Shown here in pieces: positions 1-10,781 of a DNA stretch of 64,000 bases. The notes beneath the pieces were generated by a model. The model worked only from the letters and a program-made list of their open reading frames with translations. It was not told where the DNA came from and did no database searches. Source of the DNA: Gonapodya prolifera JEL478 (taxonomy: Eukaryota > Monoblepharomycota > Monoblepharidomycetes > Monoblepharidales > Gonapodyaceae); the NCBI GenBank assembly GCA_001574975.1, contig KQ965769.1, forward strand, positions 186,001 to 250,000, in the 5' to 3' direction. A program made the translations under genes and the position numbers. Within the stretch, counting starts at the first letter, position 1. The number at the start of each line of letters is the position of its first letter.

Positions 1-862
1 TGTGGAGCTTCACCATATGAAAGAGCCGGCGCAGCATCATCGTTGTGAGGAGTTCCGGAGGCAGTTCGTACCCCTTTTCTGCCATGTCGGCTTTTACTGC
101 ATCCAGAATCCGCTTCAGTGACTCGCCTGTCAGTGTCTTTCGTCCTCGCCTATCTTCTGGTGCCTCCCTCATCAATGTTGTCATCAATGTTTCCAGAGCC
201 CGAACACCTTTCTGCACTTCATCCCACTCTGACACAATCCATGAAGCGAGCCTCTTCTTATACTGGCTCCACCGTGTCGTGCAGTCATTCGGCCTTCTCC
301 CCGGAAGGTCAGCCGCAATCAAATTCCAATGTTGCGCGCCGTACAACTCCACCCCTTTGGCGAGGATGTAATCTTCCTCCAGAGTCCATCGCACTTTGTC
401 TTTTCGGGCAATGCGAAAGACATCGTCTGGCCGCCCGGTCCGGGGTCTGCCTTCTTGGGCGGCGAGCGACGAAGCTGCACGCGAGCGTCCTTTTATCCAC
501 CTTTCGTACGCTGAATTAAGTGAAGAGCTACTCCGGGGCGGATCAAATCCCCCTGTTTTAGATAGCTCGGTCCAGACGGGGCCCTTTGCACGCAAGAGAC
601 TGGCGAGAAGGCGAATCTGGTCCGTTGTCCATGGAGGTTTCGAGATGCGGCGATAATTGAGTTCCGGCGCTTCCAACGGGGTTGGGGTTGGGGAGGAGGT
701 GAAACTGATGGAATGCCGGTGGAAAAACGAGAGGGAAGGTGTGGAACGGCTGAGACTGAACGTTAGGCCGAGAACCTTGGGAACGACAAACGCGGCGATG
801 GAAGGGATGCCTCCGAGATGCGCCGTGGTGGGAGAGCGTCGATTGTTTCCCAGGTCAAGCAT
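1..862 (-). CDS. Myb/SANT-domain DNA-binding protein, 3' end cut by the window
   Basis: One uninterrupted frame runs from an ATG at 862 to the window edge, so the C-terminus is missing. Two SANT/Myb repeats are visible. The first carries PPWTTDQIRLLASLL and ends near a YERWIKGR segment. The second carries RWTLEEDYILAKGVELYG, then HWNLIAADLPGRSPNDCTTRW. The spaced tryptophans and the W-S-Q-Y end of the recognition helix are typical of Myb repeats, which bind DNA in transcription factors and related proteins. The N-terminal 80 or so residues are rich in Ser, Thr and Pro and have no known fold. A stop codon lies 12 bases upstream of the chosen ATG, which supports the start. I see no intron. The exact family (transcriptional regulator, telomere or snRNA-activator type) cannot be told from this part. 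It is divergent from its neighbour CCT3. Confidence 0.75.
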   Translation of the reverse strand, partial: MLDLGNNRRSPTTAHLGGIPSIAAFVVPKVLGLTFSLSRSTPSLSFFHRHSISFTSSPTPTPLEAPELNYRRISKPPWTTDQIRLLASLLRAKGPVWTELSKTGGFDPPRSSSSLNSAYERWIKGRSRAASSLAAQEGRPRTGRPDDVFRIARKDKVRWTLEEDYILAKGVELYGAQHWNLIAADLPGRRPNDCTTRWSQYKKRLASWIVSEWDEVQKGVRALETLMTTLMREAPEDRRGRKTLTGESLKRILDAVKADMAEKGYELPPELLTTMMLRRLFHMVKLH

Positions 863-1025
863 TGGTTGCCTTCAACGTCGAGATGCTCCAAAGGCTCGCT
901 TGCATTTGGACCTCCTCACATGATACAACATACAGTCTTTGCGCACGTAGTTTTATGTAGTTTTATTTTATGTGTCGCGATCCAAGCAATATACATTTCA
1001 TCGCTCGGAAAGACTGGTGATGGAA

Positions 1026-3327
1026 TTAGCGCTCGCCTCCCTCCTGTGAGCCGTCAGAAAAAAGTCGTGAGCGGAACTCTCAAAATTTAATGGCAACAAA
1101 GTCAAACGATATCTCACCTCGGGTGCAGCCATCTCTTCTCCACCCATCGCTCCACCTCCACCCGACCTTTCCTTGTTCTTCGATACACCTGAAACAATGT
1201 CGTCTACCCGCAATATGAGGCAAGCGGACTGCAAACATAACTCGTTTGAGCTATCAATTTAGTGAACACCAATGTGAATTCTCTCACCTCAATCGCTGTC
1301 TTGATGGTTTGAGCCTTAACTGCCACGGGCTCCCAGATACCATATGTCTTCATATCCACCACGTTCCCCGTGAGCCCGTCAATACCCCATGTGTGCTGCC
1401 CCGCGGCGTGCTTTTCTCGAAGTCGTCCAAGTGTGCGAAGTGCGTTACCACCGCAGTTCTGGATCAACGTGCGGGGAATAATCTCGAGAGAGGTGGCGAG
1501 CGCCCTGTACGGGTACTGCTCAACCTAAAGGAGGGAAGACGTGATTTTGACGGTTCGTAAGATACAAGATGGTGGTGATGCCACCAACTCACCCCTCCGA
1601 TTGCTTTTGCCTTCTCACCCAACCTTACACTGATCGCCATTTCTGCAGCCCCTCCCCCGGGAGCGAGTGCTGGCTCGAAGATGACGTTTCGCGCAACTGC
1701 CATCGCGTCCTGAAGATTCCGCTCGACTTCGTTGATGATGTCCTTTGAGGCACCACGGAGAACAATCGTGCAAGCTTTGGGGTCTTGGCACTTGGTGAGG
1801 TAGGTGAAGTACCTGAAATGTTTGGACCGTTCGTGGGACAGCACACGCGCTATTACTTGCCCGGGAACTCACTCGTCGCCAACTTTTTGCACTTCAAAGA
1901 GTCCGCACTTGATCCCTACATCAGCCTCTTTGAGGTCCTCCACACGGTTCAAAATAGTCGCACCGACGGCACGAGCAATACGGTTATTATCCGTTTTGCG
2001 TACACGACGGATAGCAGTGATGTTCGCCTTCAGGAGGTAATGCTGTGCAAGATCTTTTGGAAAATGTTCAATGTCGATCTGCAGGGACTCAGAAATTAGC
2101 CAAGAACACCCGCACTCACCAGAAACACCCTTTTCGGTAAAAACCAAGTCTGGTTTCACTTTGATGATGTGCTCACACATCTCCTTGATCTGCTCCTCCT
2201 CGATCTCCAACAAGCGCTCCCACTGACCCTCTTTTTCGATTTCAACGTTGGTCTGTGACTCTCCTTTCTTGTATTCAAGCGGGCAGTCCAAAAGAACAAT
2301 GCGAGGGTTTTCAATACGGCGACGCATGCGGGGGTGGGTCACATCCTTATTCAGCATGATTCCATCGAGCACGTGAGACTCTTCAATTTCACCACCGGGG
2401 ATCTATGTTCTCAGCGATGGTTAAAAATGTACCGTTTGATGCTCCATTCGATGTTGCTCACCTTCTCCACTCTTGCATATCTCTTGGTGTCAACCTGCCT
2501 CTTTCCGTCCACTTCGATCGCGACACACTGTACAGCGTCAAGCGCCATTCCACACATTAAATCACTCCACGCAGAAACAAATTTAGTTCCGATGCTGGAT
2601 TTGATGAGGCCGAGCATCTCAGTTCGGTCATCCGTGTTGACTCGGATAGAAATGTCGTTGATGATCTGGAGAGCGTCCTCCAGGGCACGCTTGAAAGACT
2701 GAATTATCGTGACAGGGTGTATTTGGCGGTCGAGGAACGGAAGTGCTGAGGCGAGGACTTCGCCAGCTGTTATCAGGGGATGTGATTCGGATATTGAATT
2801 GAAGTGTTCATGTCACCAAACGTATAACCAGATTTGCGACAAGCGCTCTGCACACACCGAGAATGATGACACTCGTTGTTCCATCTCCCACTTCTTCGTC
2901 CTGAGTCCGCGCCAGTTCAATCATGGATTTTGCAGCGGGGTGCGCAACTTCCACCTCGCGGAGGATAGCGTTGCCGTCATTCGTAAGGACAATACCGCCC
3001 ATAGGGTCCAAAATCATCTTGAGCATCGCTCGGGGTCCGAGACATGTGCGGATAATGTCCGCAACCGTCTTCGGTCGAAAATTCATGAATTCGCCAGCAG
3101 AAGGACAGAAAAGCAGGCTCGGGAGTTACCTTGGATGCAGTTATGTTCGATATTTGGGCCTTTCGCCCCGATTCGCGCTCATTCTTGCCGTCTTTCGTTT
3201 GCAACGTTTAACGAACCCCACCGAAGGAAAGCGTCCCCATCGAAACGGAACGCAGGTCAAGCCACGGTTTCGCGCACGAACGCGTCATTCTGTACTCACT
3301 AACAACGATAATGGGTGCTTTTAGCAT
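1026..3327 (-). CDS. CCT3: T-complex protein 1 subunit gamma (CCT3)
   Basis: The eukaryotic cytosolic chaperonin folds actin, tubulin and WD-repeat proteins; this is the gamma subunit. Ten exons join in perfect phase: 3300-3327, 3130-3191, 2858-3068, 2462-2766, 2120-2402, 2053-1873, 1593-1812, 1288-1524, 1118-1228 and 1026-1043. They encode 551 residues, the normal family length. Hallmarks are NERESGRKAQISNI, VADIIRTCLGPRAMLKM, the ATP-site motif EEVGDGTTSV, LAPGGGAAEMAIS, and a Gly-rich tail SGGGGAMGGEEM that is peculiar to this subunit. All introns are GT-AG, mostly 50-100 bases. The short last exon (18 bases) adds five residues and the stop; it rests on a good acceptor only and is the least certain part. 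No lesions were seen, so the gene looks intact and is a good marker of sequence quality for this part of the contig. Confidence 0.95.
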
Positions 3328-3564
3328 GTCTCTGTTTGGCGTTCCGTGGTCAAGACAAAGTCAATAAATTCTGTCCGTCTAAGGTGATTACGAGGGGTAG
3401 ACGTTGAAGAGCAAGCAGGCTTTGTGTTTTTGGAACGATTGCACCGAAAGGAAAGACTGCGGCGGTGAACGAACTGTGTTTGACGTTTGTGAACGAACGG
3501 ATCAACACGCAAGGTGCAGGTTGGCAGTGCCACAATTGTGGTATGCAATTTCAATGTTTATGTA

Positions 3565-5022
3565 TCACACTTCTGAATCGTTCTCTTCCTCTCGCTGCGC
3601 GTTTGCTTTTCTCCCACTTTCCACTTGCGCTTCCCAAACCCGGCTCGCTAAAAGGCCGTCTATATCGGCCAACTTCCACTCCGGTTCTACAAGTGCAGCT
3701 GGCGGAGAGAGGGGGCTGGCATTCTGTGAAGCAGCTGCCGATGGCGGTATAAAGTGTTGTGTGGTGAGGGATAGAATAATGGGATACCGGTGCCGTGCGT
3801 GGACAAGGACACGCTCGCTTTCCCAATCGCGATCGTCGGATGGTTCTGCAGAAGATTTGGAACCGGACTCGCCATGCATCGTCCGTGATCGCTGAACATG
3901 TGACACCTCCCACTCAGCGTCCACCTCTGCATCCACAGTCACAACTGCTCCTCGAGCTGCAGAATCCGTCACCACCTCCAAGGACGACTTATTTCCTGAA
4001 AGCCAAGACCGACTCGGTAATAGCCATGCGAGTGTCATGAAGCGCACGAGAAAGGTGTCGCTTTTTGAATCTTCGAGCACTGTGAAACCGCGGAAACGAT
4101 CCCGCAAGCGATACTTTGGTGCAGCTGTGAGTCCTGCCCCATCCTCGGTAACTGATGGAGAGGACGAACCGAAGGTCACCCACACTTCGCTGATACGCAC
4201 ATCGTGAACACGATGAATCGCAAGTGAAAAGGTGTCTTCGACCTCCTTCGCGCCATCTGCTGATGTACGGCGTGCTAGGCGGTCGAGAGAAGACTGGAGC
4301 GCAGATGAAAGAGCCGGAGTGCAGGCGCGTTCCAAAAAGTCACGGTTCGGTTGCGTGATTGCAGGACCCAGTGCGGTCAGAGCTTGGGCGGCACCAACGA
4401 TGAACTGATTTTCGAGACTAACAACGCACAAAGTAGATGATGAATCACTCGCATCGATGATTGACAACGTTCTGGATCATCACGACTCACTATTGTGCCC
4501 CGAACGTGCCCCTGGCAAAATTCTTTGGTCGTTTTATGAGTCAAGATGTGTACGATGCACGAGTTTTCATAGCATAGATCACAACATTACGTCGATCGTT
4601 GGTGATAGTTGTGTGAGCATCAACCGGCCCTGACCAACTTACAAATCGGTCATCACGCTCACCTCACAATACATCTTCGTGAAAACTCCCACTACCGGAA
4701 ACACGATGTTTCTCTGAAACCAGCTAGGGTCGGCAGGCGGATGACCAACTGTCCGAGGTGGAGACTCCGGAAACTGCCAGGGAAACGCATCGGGCGACGA
4801 GGTGTATGAGGACACATCAGGATCGTCTCGAGAAGTGTGTGGAGGTTGAGAGGAGGAGAAAGAGCGAAAGGATGCGCAGTAGTTCTGTGCCGAAACAGCG
4901 ATGTGGACGGGCTTCGCCAACAATTGCGCGAATGGGGCCTGGCAGCGAGGCCTTGCAATCGTTATGCAGGTAATAGCTCCTGATGATGGAGCGCGAACGC
5001 TCCTGAGCCGTGGAGCCTTCAT
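3565..5022 (-). CDS. Mitochondrial TIM44/Mba1/mL45-like protein (tentative)
   Basis: Three exons (4663-5022, 4491-4522, 3565-4417) join in phase to give 414 residues. The first 70 or so residues are rich in Arg, Ser and Ala with almost no acid, a typical mitochondrial presequence. The mature part begins around WFQRNIVFPVVGVFTKMYCE and continues through the tiny 32-base exon NFARGTFGAQY into YLENQFIVGAAQALTALG. The helical stretch FLERACTPALSSALQSSLDR and the following strands KYRLRDRFRGFTVLED look like the TIM44-like fold found in Mba1 and ribosomal protein mL45. Those proteins hold the mitoribosome to the inner membrane. That family call is inference from pattern, not from a decisive motif. 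The C-terminal 130 residues are variable and acidic. The start is the first ATG in frame; an upstream GTG is not needed. Confidence 0.6.
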
Positions 5023-5527
5023 TTGATGCGGGTCGAGGAAGGTCACCTTTGGTCAATAACTTTGTAGTCGACGTGTCTAAATTTTTATTCCTTTCTTGCC
5101 ATCTACCATGAGTTATACAGCTTCGCTGAACGTTTCAGTGTTTCAAATAATGCGGTTTTTTGTTGGAGACGTGCTCTAATCTTTCCCCCATACGTCTTCC
5201 GTGCGGGGATGCGAGTTTTCCATTTACCTAGCTCTCAAAATTAACGAAAGAAATTGCGCTGGTATTACGTTACGGATGGAGGAATCCGCAACACCCTTAG
5301 TGCAGCTGGCCTTTTGAGAGCAAGGAGAGGCCGGAGCACCAAGTGATCTCGACGTTGATGATCTGCATATTCATTGTTTTCATTCAACTGATGATCGCTT
5401 GAAGCACACTTTCATTAAGAAGTTAGTTTAGTTCCGAAAGAGTGGGATCATCCTCGATTTCATTCACGAAGCAGTCCTTAGCAACGGATCATAAAACCTG
5501 GAGCAACACCAGGATTGCACGACCAGG
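5023..5527. other. Intergenic, no gene seen
   Basis: This stretch lies between the divergent 5' end of the TIM44-like gene and the 3' end of the TTLL9-like gene. It is AT-richer than its flanks, has no open frame of note on either strand and no repeat that I can see. Confidence 0.5.
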
Positions 5528-7480
5528 TTATGTATACGTCGGTACAGGAGACGCCCGTGCCATGGGCGACGACATGGGCGGCTTTTTCTTTCGCTGGAGC
5601 GGGGGGATGGGATGCCAGCAACCTGGTGAATATGGAATGCCCGATGAGACATTCCCATGTGTTCATCGCACTTGGCACCTGCACAAGATATCAAACTCAC
5701 CAAGATACGAGACGTAATTGCTCGACCGCTCATGCTTTACCGATCCATCGCAATATGCCAAATTAAATCCTCCCACTTTAAACCTCACTTTCCTTACGGC
5801 CTCTGGCACATTTGTGCTCGAGCCCGACATGGCGGCGCCCAGTGGCGACCCCGCCGCGACGGGCGGTTTGCCTCCCGCGGACGACCCGGCAGACCCGGTC
5901 ATCTGCAGGTTGGGTGGCATCGGCGGGGGACGTAGCGGCCCTCGATGTCCACGACGTCGAGCATGTCGTTGAGCATGTTGTGTTTCAAGGCAAGGTCGCA
6001 GGGAGTTTCGGCGGCGAGGGAGGGGGAGGCGTTGACTTCGAGGAGCCAGCTGGGTGGGGACCAGATCGGAGTTCGTGGTGGCCCACACGGCGCCCAGTGA
6101 TCAGGATGTTAAAACGAGAGAACTACTCACGGCTTCAAACTCTCATCCAGCAGAATATCGTACCTATACAACTCAAAGCAATGCTTGTCCTTGATCACAA
6201 CTTTCTGCCCGCTCATCAGGGTCCGCACCATGAGGGCTTCCACGTCCGTGAAACACCGTTCGGCGCGCTTGGCCCCGTGCTTGGCAGTGAGGAACTGGTG
6301 CGCTTACGGAGCAGCCATTTGCATCTGTGCGCGGTGGTGGGGGAGTAGTTCGGGGAGGTTTTTTGGATCACGACGTTGGTGGCGTGGATGTCTTGTGGGG
6401 GCGGGTGAGAATTAGTCAGCGTTAAGCATCGAGGAGAAGAGCACCCACATAAGCTAGTCATATCCTTGGCGCCCATCGAAGACTGGTGGTTCGAGAACCT
6501 GCAGAACTCGTTGCGGTGGATGTACACCATGAGCGGGTTGAACGAGGTGACGAGGACGTATGTCCGAATATCAAACTTCTTCCCTGTACGATCGACGCCC
6601 AAACCCAAATCAGTGTCAGCGAGACGCCCGGCGACCTCCCGAAGTCGCCCATGACCCACCTCCGACCAAATACGGATTCTTGACATACTTCTGCAGCACA
6701 TACGCCTCGGGCCCTTCCTGCTCCTGCTCCTGCTGCTCCCTCAACCTACTCGCCGCTCTTCTCGGGGACTGCGGCTGCGGGGCCCGTGGGGCGAGTGGGT
6801 GAAGGGGGCGCGATGGGTTTTCCAGAGGGGTCTTTGCGCACGGACCAGTGCGAGATTTGGGAGGGGCGGAGATGAGGAATATGCCTTTTCCTTGGGATTT
6901 TCCGACCTGGTTGGAGTGGGGGGAGTGCGGTAGGGTCAGAGAGGGAACATATTGCTTTCTTCGACATCCTCCATCTGCTCCACTTCAACTTCCCCGGCCG
7001 TATCCACCCTCGATAGGATTGTCGGCGTTCTCTCTCCTGGTTCACGACCTTCTTCCTCCAGCCTTAATCCCCACAACTCAATGTCCTTCCGCACCCCTCC
7101 CACACTAACCAACAACCCGCCCCCCCCTCTCCCTCCCCACTCAGCCCACCGGCCTCATAATCCACACTCCCCCCATAACCCTCCTAAACTCCTCCTGAAA
7201 CAGTGCGTACTCTCCCGGCAAGACGAAGGTTGGTGTCGTGAAGTCGAACTTGGCATTCTAGGCGCGCCCGCGGGAACGGTCGATGAGTTTCATGGTGCGT
7301 TTGAGGTTTTTGATGAGGAGGTCTTTGTGGGTGAGCTGGGGGTGTGTGGGGGGGGGATGGGGGAGAAGTGAATGTCGGTCCCTTCCGATTCCCATGCCCG
7401 TCACCACCTCCCTTTAAACCACCCAGCATGTACCTCATAATGGTTCCTAAGATGGTTTATCTTCTGAAAGTCCCTCAAAT
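5528..7480 (-). pseudogene. TTLL9: TTLL9-like tubulin polyglutamylase, apparently damaged
   Basis: TTLL9 adds glutamate chains to tubulin in cilia and flagella. Exons on the minus strand match it in order: DFQKINHLRNHYE; LTHKDLLIKNLKRTMKL; AKFDFTTPTFVLPGEYALF; GGVWIMRPV joined to GKSQGKGIFLI; EAYVLQKYVKNPYLVGG; KKFDIRTYVLVTSFNPL; YIHATNVVIQKTSPNY; KDKHCFELYRYDILLDESL; WLLEVNASPSLAAETPC; VGGFNLAYCDGSVK and a basic LGCWHPIPPLQRKKK tail. Several GT-AG introns restore phase exactly. Three places do not: an in-frame TAG near 7262, a one-base shift after RCKWLLRK near 6320, and another after DVVDIEG near 5945. No intron of normal size explains them. The N-terminal part of the ATP-grasp region is also missing upstream of 7480. 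Either this is a young pseudogene or the draft has indel errors here. A functional copy elsewhere in the genome would be expected in a flagellate. Confidence 0.75.
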
Positions 7481-7499
7481 GCGTGTGGTCGTCATCTCG

Positions 7500-7790
7500 T
7501 GCGCCCAGTACTCACGCAATAGGAACAGGCGGGCCTTTGCGGACTTCGGCAGCTTGACTTGACCTTGACAATGTCCGACCCGCGCTTGGGGTCGCGCTTT
7601 TCGCTAACGTCGCGATCTGCGTCTGCTCTGCCGGCCCAACTCACCTCCACCCGCCGCCGCCAGCTTGCGCCACGTCTCCATCTCCCTCGTACCTCCCCTC
7701 CGCAAACTCGTGGACGACGCCAGCATCAACGCCGCAAGACTGGTCGTGCGCGGGTCAATGTCAACCGAGTGCGGCGAGTTCATTCACGTC
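7500..7790 (-). pseudogene. Decayed duplicate of part of the 16.4-18 kb SH3 membrane protein
   Basis: The sequence aligns along its length with 16815-17090. Shared protein pieces are HSVDIDPRTTSLAALM (against HSVDIAPRTTSLAPLM) at the 5' end and AEVRKGPPVPIA directly before a GTGAGT donor at the 3' end. The nucleotide match is continuous, but the reading frame is broken between these two pieces. Only the segment coding for the cytoplasmic linker is present; the transmembrane part and SH3 exon are not. It lies immediately 5' of the damaged TTLL9 copy, so both may have been placed here by one rearrangement. Confidence 0.65.
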
Positions 7791-8360
7791 AGTCGTGGGG
7801 AATAGAGCGCGTCCGACCAAGAGGCTGGCCCGAATGTCTCTCATATGGTTGAAAAAGTTGAAGAGGATACGGCGAGGTTTGCAAAGGTTTTCCTGGGGAG
7901 GGGCCTGCACCCTTCTCGCAACTCCACGACACAGAAGACCAGGAATCCAGTCCATTTCGACCACAAAACGAATAGACTACATAGAAAACTAAGCAATGTG
8001 CATTTGGAACAGACGAAAGCGAGGGAACATGGGCTCACCGCCGACCGGCCTCTGTCCGACCTCCCTTCAGCCCTCCGAGGTATCGCGGGCCATCCCCGCC
8101 CCAATTAGAGCCGAGTCGGACCCATCGCGGGTCCCACCGCTTCAAGACCATCCAGCGCGCGCTCCGGGGCAGTTGGGGATCGCTAGAAACAACTTTCAGG
8201 GGGTTTCAGATCAGACGAGCGCAGCTGGCAGCGGAAAAGAAAACTGACCTGGGAATCGCAATTCGCGTGCTTTGAGCGAGGTGGGAGACCGGAGGGTGCA
8301 CTCTGTAACAGTTGTACGAATAAAGTCAGATACGTAGTGTGAGGATAACATCGACGTCAA
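7791..8360. other. No gene recognised
   Basis: Several short overlapping open frames exist on both strands, none with a recognisable domain, start context or splice structure. I see no repeat or RNA gene here. Confidence 0.4.
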
Positions 8361-8427
8361 ACATTGACGTTGGTCACCTATCCCACAAGAGATAAGAGTA
8401 TGTGGGATAGGTGACCAACGTCAATGT
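8361..8427. repeat. Perfect 27-bp inverted repeat with 13-base loop
   Basis: The left arm 8361-8387 is the exact reverse complement of the right arm 8401-8427; the loop is 8388-8400. The arms begin with ACATTGACGTTGG and contain GGTCACCTATCCCACA. Such a long perfect hairpin is rare by chance. It could be a structured RNA or terminator, a fold-back junction of an insertion, or an assembly fold-back artefact. Confidence 0.9.
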
Positions 8428-8618
8428 ATCTGAGCTTGCATCAGCGATGCTAACGTCCACTGGTGATATGGATGGCGCCGCGGTGACAGATGGTTGCGGC
8501 GGTTCCAAGAGTGCCATGCCATTAGATAGAGCGGTCACATCTGATGGCGGCGCATCGGAGAGAAGGGTGGCACCAGATAGCGACGTTCCGACAGGCGTAA
8601 CATCTGAGGCGCGATTGG

Positions 8619-8871
8619 CTACGGCGATGTCGAGGAAAAGGCGAGGCCAGAATTTGTTTCCGAGTGCGAGGATACGGCGTGATCCTCTGTTTCCATCGCG
8701 AAAGCTCAACAACATGCATCTCGATCGAAAATTAGGTTGGAACGTACCGTCAGTTGGACGACGTGGAGCCGAACGCGTGCTCCGTGAATTAGACTTCCGT
8801 GGGTGGCCTTCAAGTTCCCCGAAAAGGATAGTTTCCCCACGTTTTCTTCCGAGGGCGCGATCGCTTTTCAT
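8619..8871 (-). CDS. Possible small spliced hypothetical gene
   Basis: An ATG at 8871 opens a basic peptide (MKSDRALGRKRGETILFGEL). A GTACGT donor after RRPTD and an acceptor about 43 bases on would join FAMETEDHAVSSHSETNSG, ending at TAG 8619-8621, for roughly 70 residues. A TATATATT-like box lies about 120 bases upstream. The opposite strand is also open across the region from 8447 to 8986, so the coding strand is uncertain. No domain is recognised. Confidence 0.22.
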
Positions 8872-9333
8872 TGCAAGGACTGGGAGAGCTGTTCTGCGTG
8901 GTATGGAGTTCAATATGGTTGTGAAGTCGGCGGCTCTTCGTGAAGTGTGTCGCGACTTTGGTGTGCGCTGCTTGAGTCGGGGTTAATCAAATATATAAGG
9001 TCCCGTTCGGTAGCCGTGGTAAAACGTGGTTAGGGCCTGAAACCACCCAATACCATTACCGTGGTATTCGGGTGTTTGATAAGCGTGGTATTGGTGCAAA
9101 ACCACGGTTTTGTGGAACCACTGATACCACCCCGTTCGGTAACACAAAAACCATGGTTACAGACCCTGTAGTATCACATAAAATATAGGCGTAACCACAA
9201 ATTTGATAACTCTGCTCTGAGCAGAGTTTTGGGTGGTTTCGGCTCATATCCGGGTCAACTTCCAAAGAAATCCATCGAAATCAATAACAACTATTGTATT
9301 TTTGGGACTTCTTTTCGTTCATCTGCCACCAAA

Positions 9334-10699
9334 ATGGCCAAGGGCAAGAAGGAAGGGGGAAAGAGGAAGCGCAACAACTGGACGATCGATATGAGTATGC
9401 ATCTGTATACTCTGCTCGAAGACGAAGTCAAAGCTGGGAGGTCTGCACAGAACGGATGGAAGGATGTACAATGGATCGCGATAGCGGCTAGCATCAGCAC
9501 CAAATTCAACCTCAACCCTCCGTATCAACCGCAAACAGTCAAGCAGCATGAGTGGAACGTGAAAAAGGAATACGCAGCACTTGACCGGCTCGTTCGACAG
9601 GGATCTGGCTTTGGCTGGGATCCCATTGGGAAGAGAGTCACAGCGTTGCAGGGGGCGTGGGAAAGCTTCAAAGATGTGGGTTCCTGGTCCTTGTTGTCAT
9701 TGGTGAAGAATTCATCTGATGGTGAATGTCGTTCATTTGACAGCATGACGGAAAGGAATACAAAAAGCTTCAGAAGTTTGCTAAAAAACCTTTTCCTCTG
9801 TGGGACAAGTGTAAAGTTGTGTATGAGGGACAGGTCGCGACGGGGGAATGGGCTGCAAACCCGTGCATGAAGAGGAAACTGGAACAGGATTCGGACACTT
9901 CGTCTGATGAAGAGACAGATGACAGCTCTTCTGGCTCTTCAGATGAAAGTGGAAGTGAGGAATCAGAAGGGGATGATATGGGTCTCGCTCAAAACAGATG
10001 TGAGTCTTCTTCTCTATTCCAGTTTTTATCTTTATGCGGAACTCTTTTGGCGTTGCATGTATGCTATTAGTAGGTTCGCTTTGTAACTCACCTGATCCCA
10101 GTATGGAGGGTGCTCTTTGCAGTTCCCGTTCTGGAACACCTGTCCTCCTTGACTCCCAAAGCCAGCATTCTGATCAAGCTTTGGCATCGTCCCACCGCCG
10201 CCAGTCAAGCAGTGGCAAGTGCATGGGAAACAAGCACCAAAAAGCCCGGAACAAGAGAAAGAGGACAGGAAGTGATGATGATGACATGGATTCCCAGTCC
10301 ATAAAATCTATTGCATCCTCCTTCACACAGATGGTCAACTGGTAATCACAGCAGCAGGACACCTTTTCCTCTCTCCGAGAAGCTATGCGACTTGCACAGG
10401 CAGACAAATGGCCGATGGACACTATTGTCCAACTGACACATTTATTCCGAGATCCTTTGAATGCAGTGCAATATGTGAGTTTGGAGACGCGTGAGCTACA
10501 GGGAGCGTGGTTCACATCTATGATTGGAAATGGAATTGGGGCTGGACCTAGATTGGCGATGGGTGCGCAAGCCATGCCGGGCAGTGGAAACTTCAACCAT
10601 GCTGGATTCACTTTCGGAGGACAACCTGGGACTTCTTCTGCAGGACCAGTGGCGACACCGGGTATGATGTCAGGAGGGTTCGATTACTTCGCGCCATGA
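9334..10699 (+). CDS. Harbinger SANT/Myb-like accessory protein (one premature stop)
   Basis: Exon 1 (9334-9675) begins MAKGKKEGGKRKRNNWTIDM and carries a trihelix/SANT domain with W-T, W-K-D-V-Q-W and W-N-V-K spacing. Exon 2 (9744-9999) continues HDGKEYKKLQKFAKKPFPLW and QVATGEWAANP, followed by an acidic Ser/Asp tract. Exon 3 starts near 10071 (CSLCNSPDPSMEG) and holds a basic nuclear signal KARNKRKR. A TAA stands in frame after FTQMVNW near 10343; the frame then stays open through LREAMRLAQADKWPMDT to a Gly-rich tail ending at 10699. In PIF/Harbinger elements this protein brings the transposase to the nucleus and to the element ends. The stop is probably a point mutation from a Gln or Gly codon. 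Confidence 0.8.
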
Positions 10700-10781
10700 A
10701 ACTCCCAACCAGCATTCCAGGACAGACTTGAAATGTGAAGAAATGGGGTTATTTATGTTGACATTTTCAGCAAATATTGTT

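Noticed and set aside
6308-6322. A 13-base GTAAGC...CCAG stretch that would mend the TTLL9 frame as an intron
   Set aside because: All confirmed introns here are longer than about 45 bases; a one-base indel or mutation is the simpler reading.
8447-8986. Plus-strand 180-codon ORF
   Set aside because: No domain, no splice or start evidence, and the opposite strand is equally open; composition alone keeps it open.
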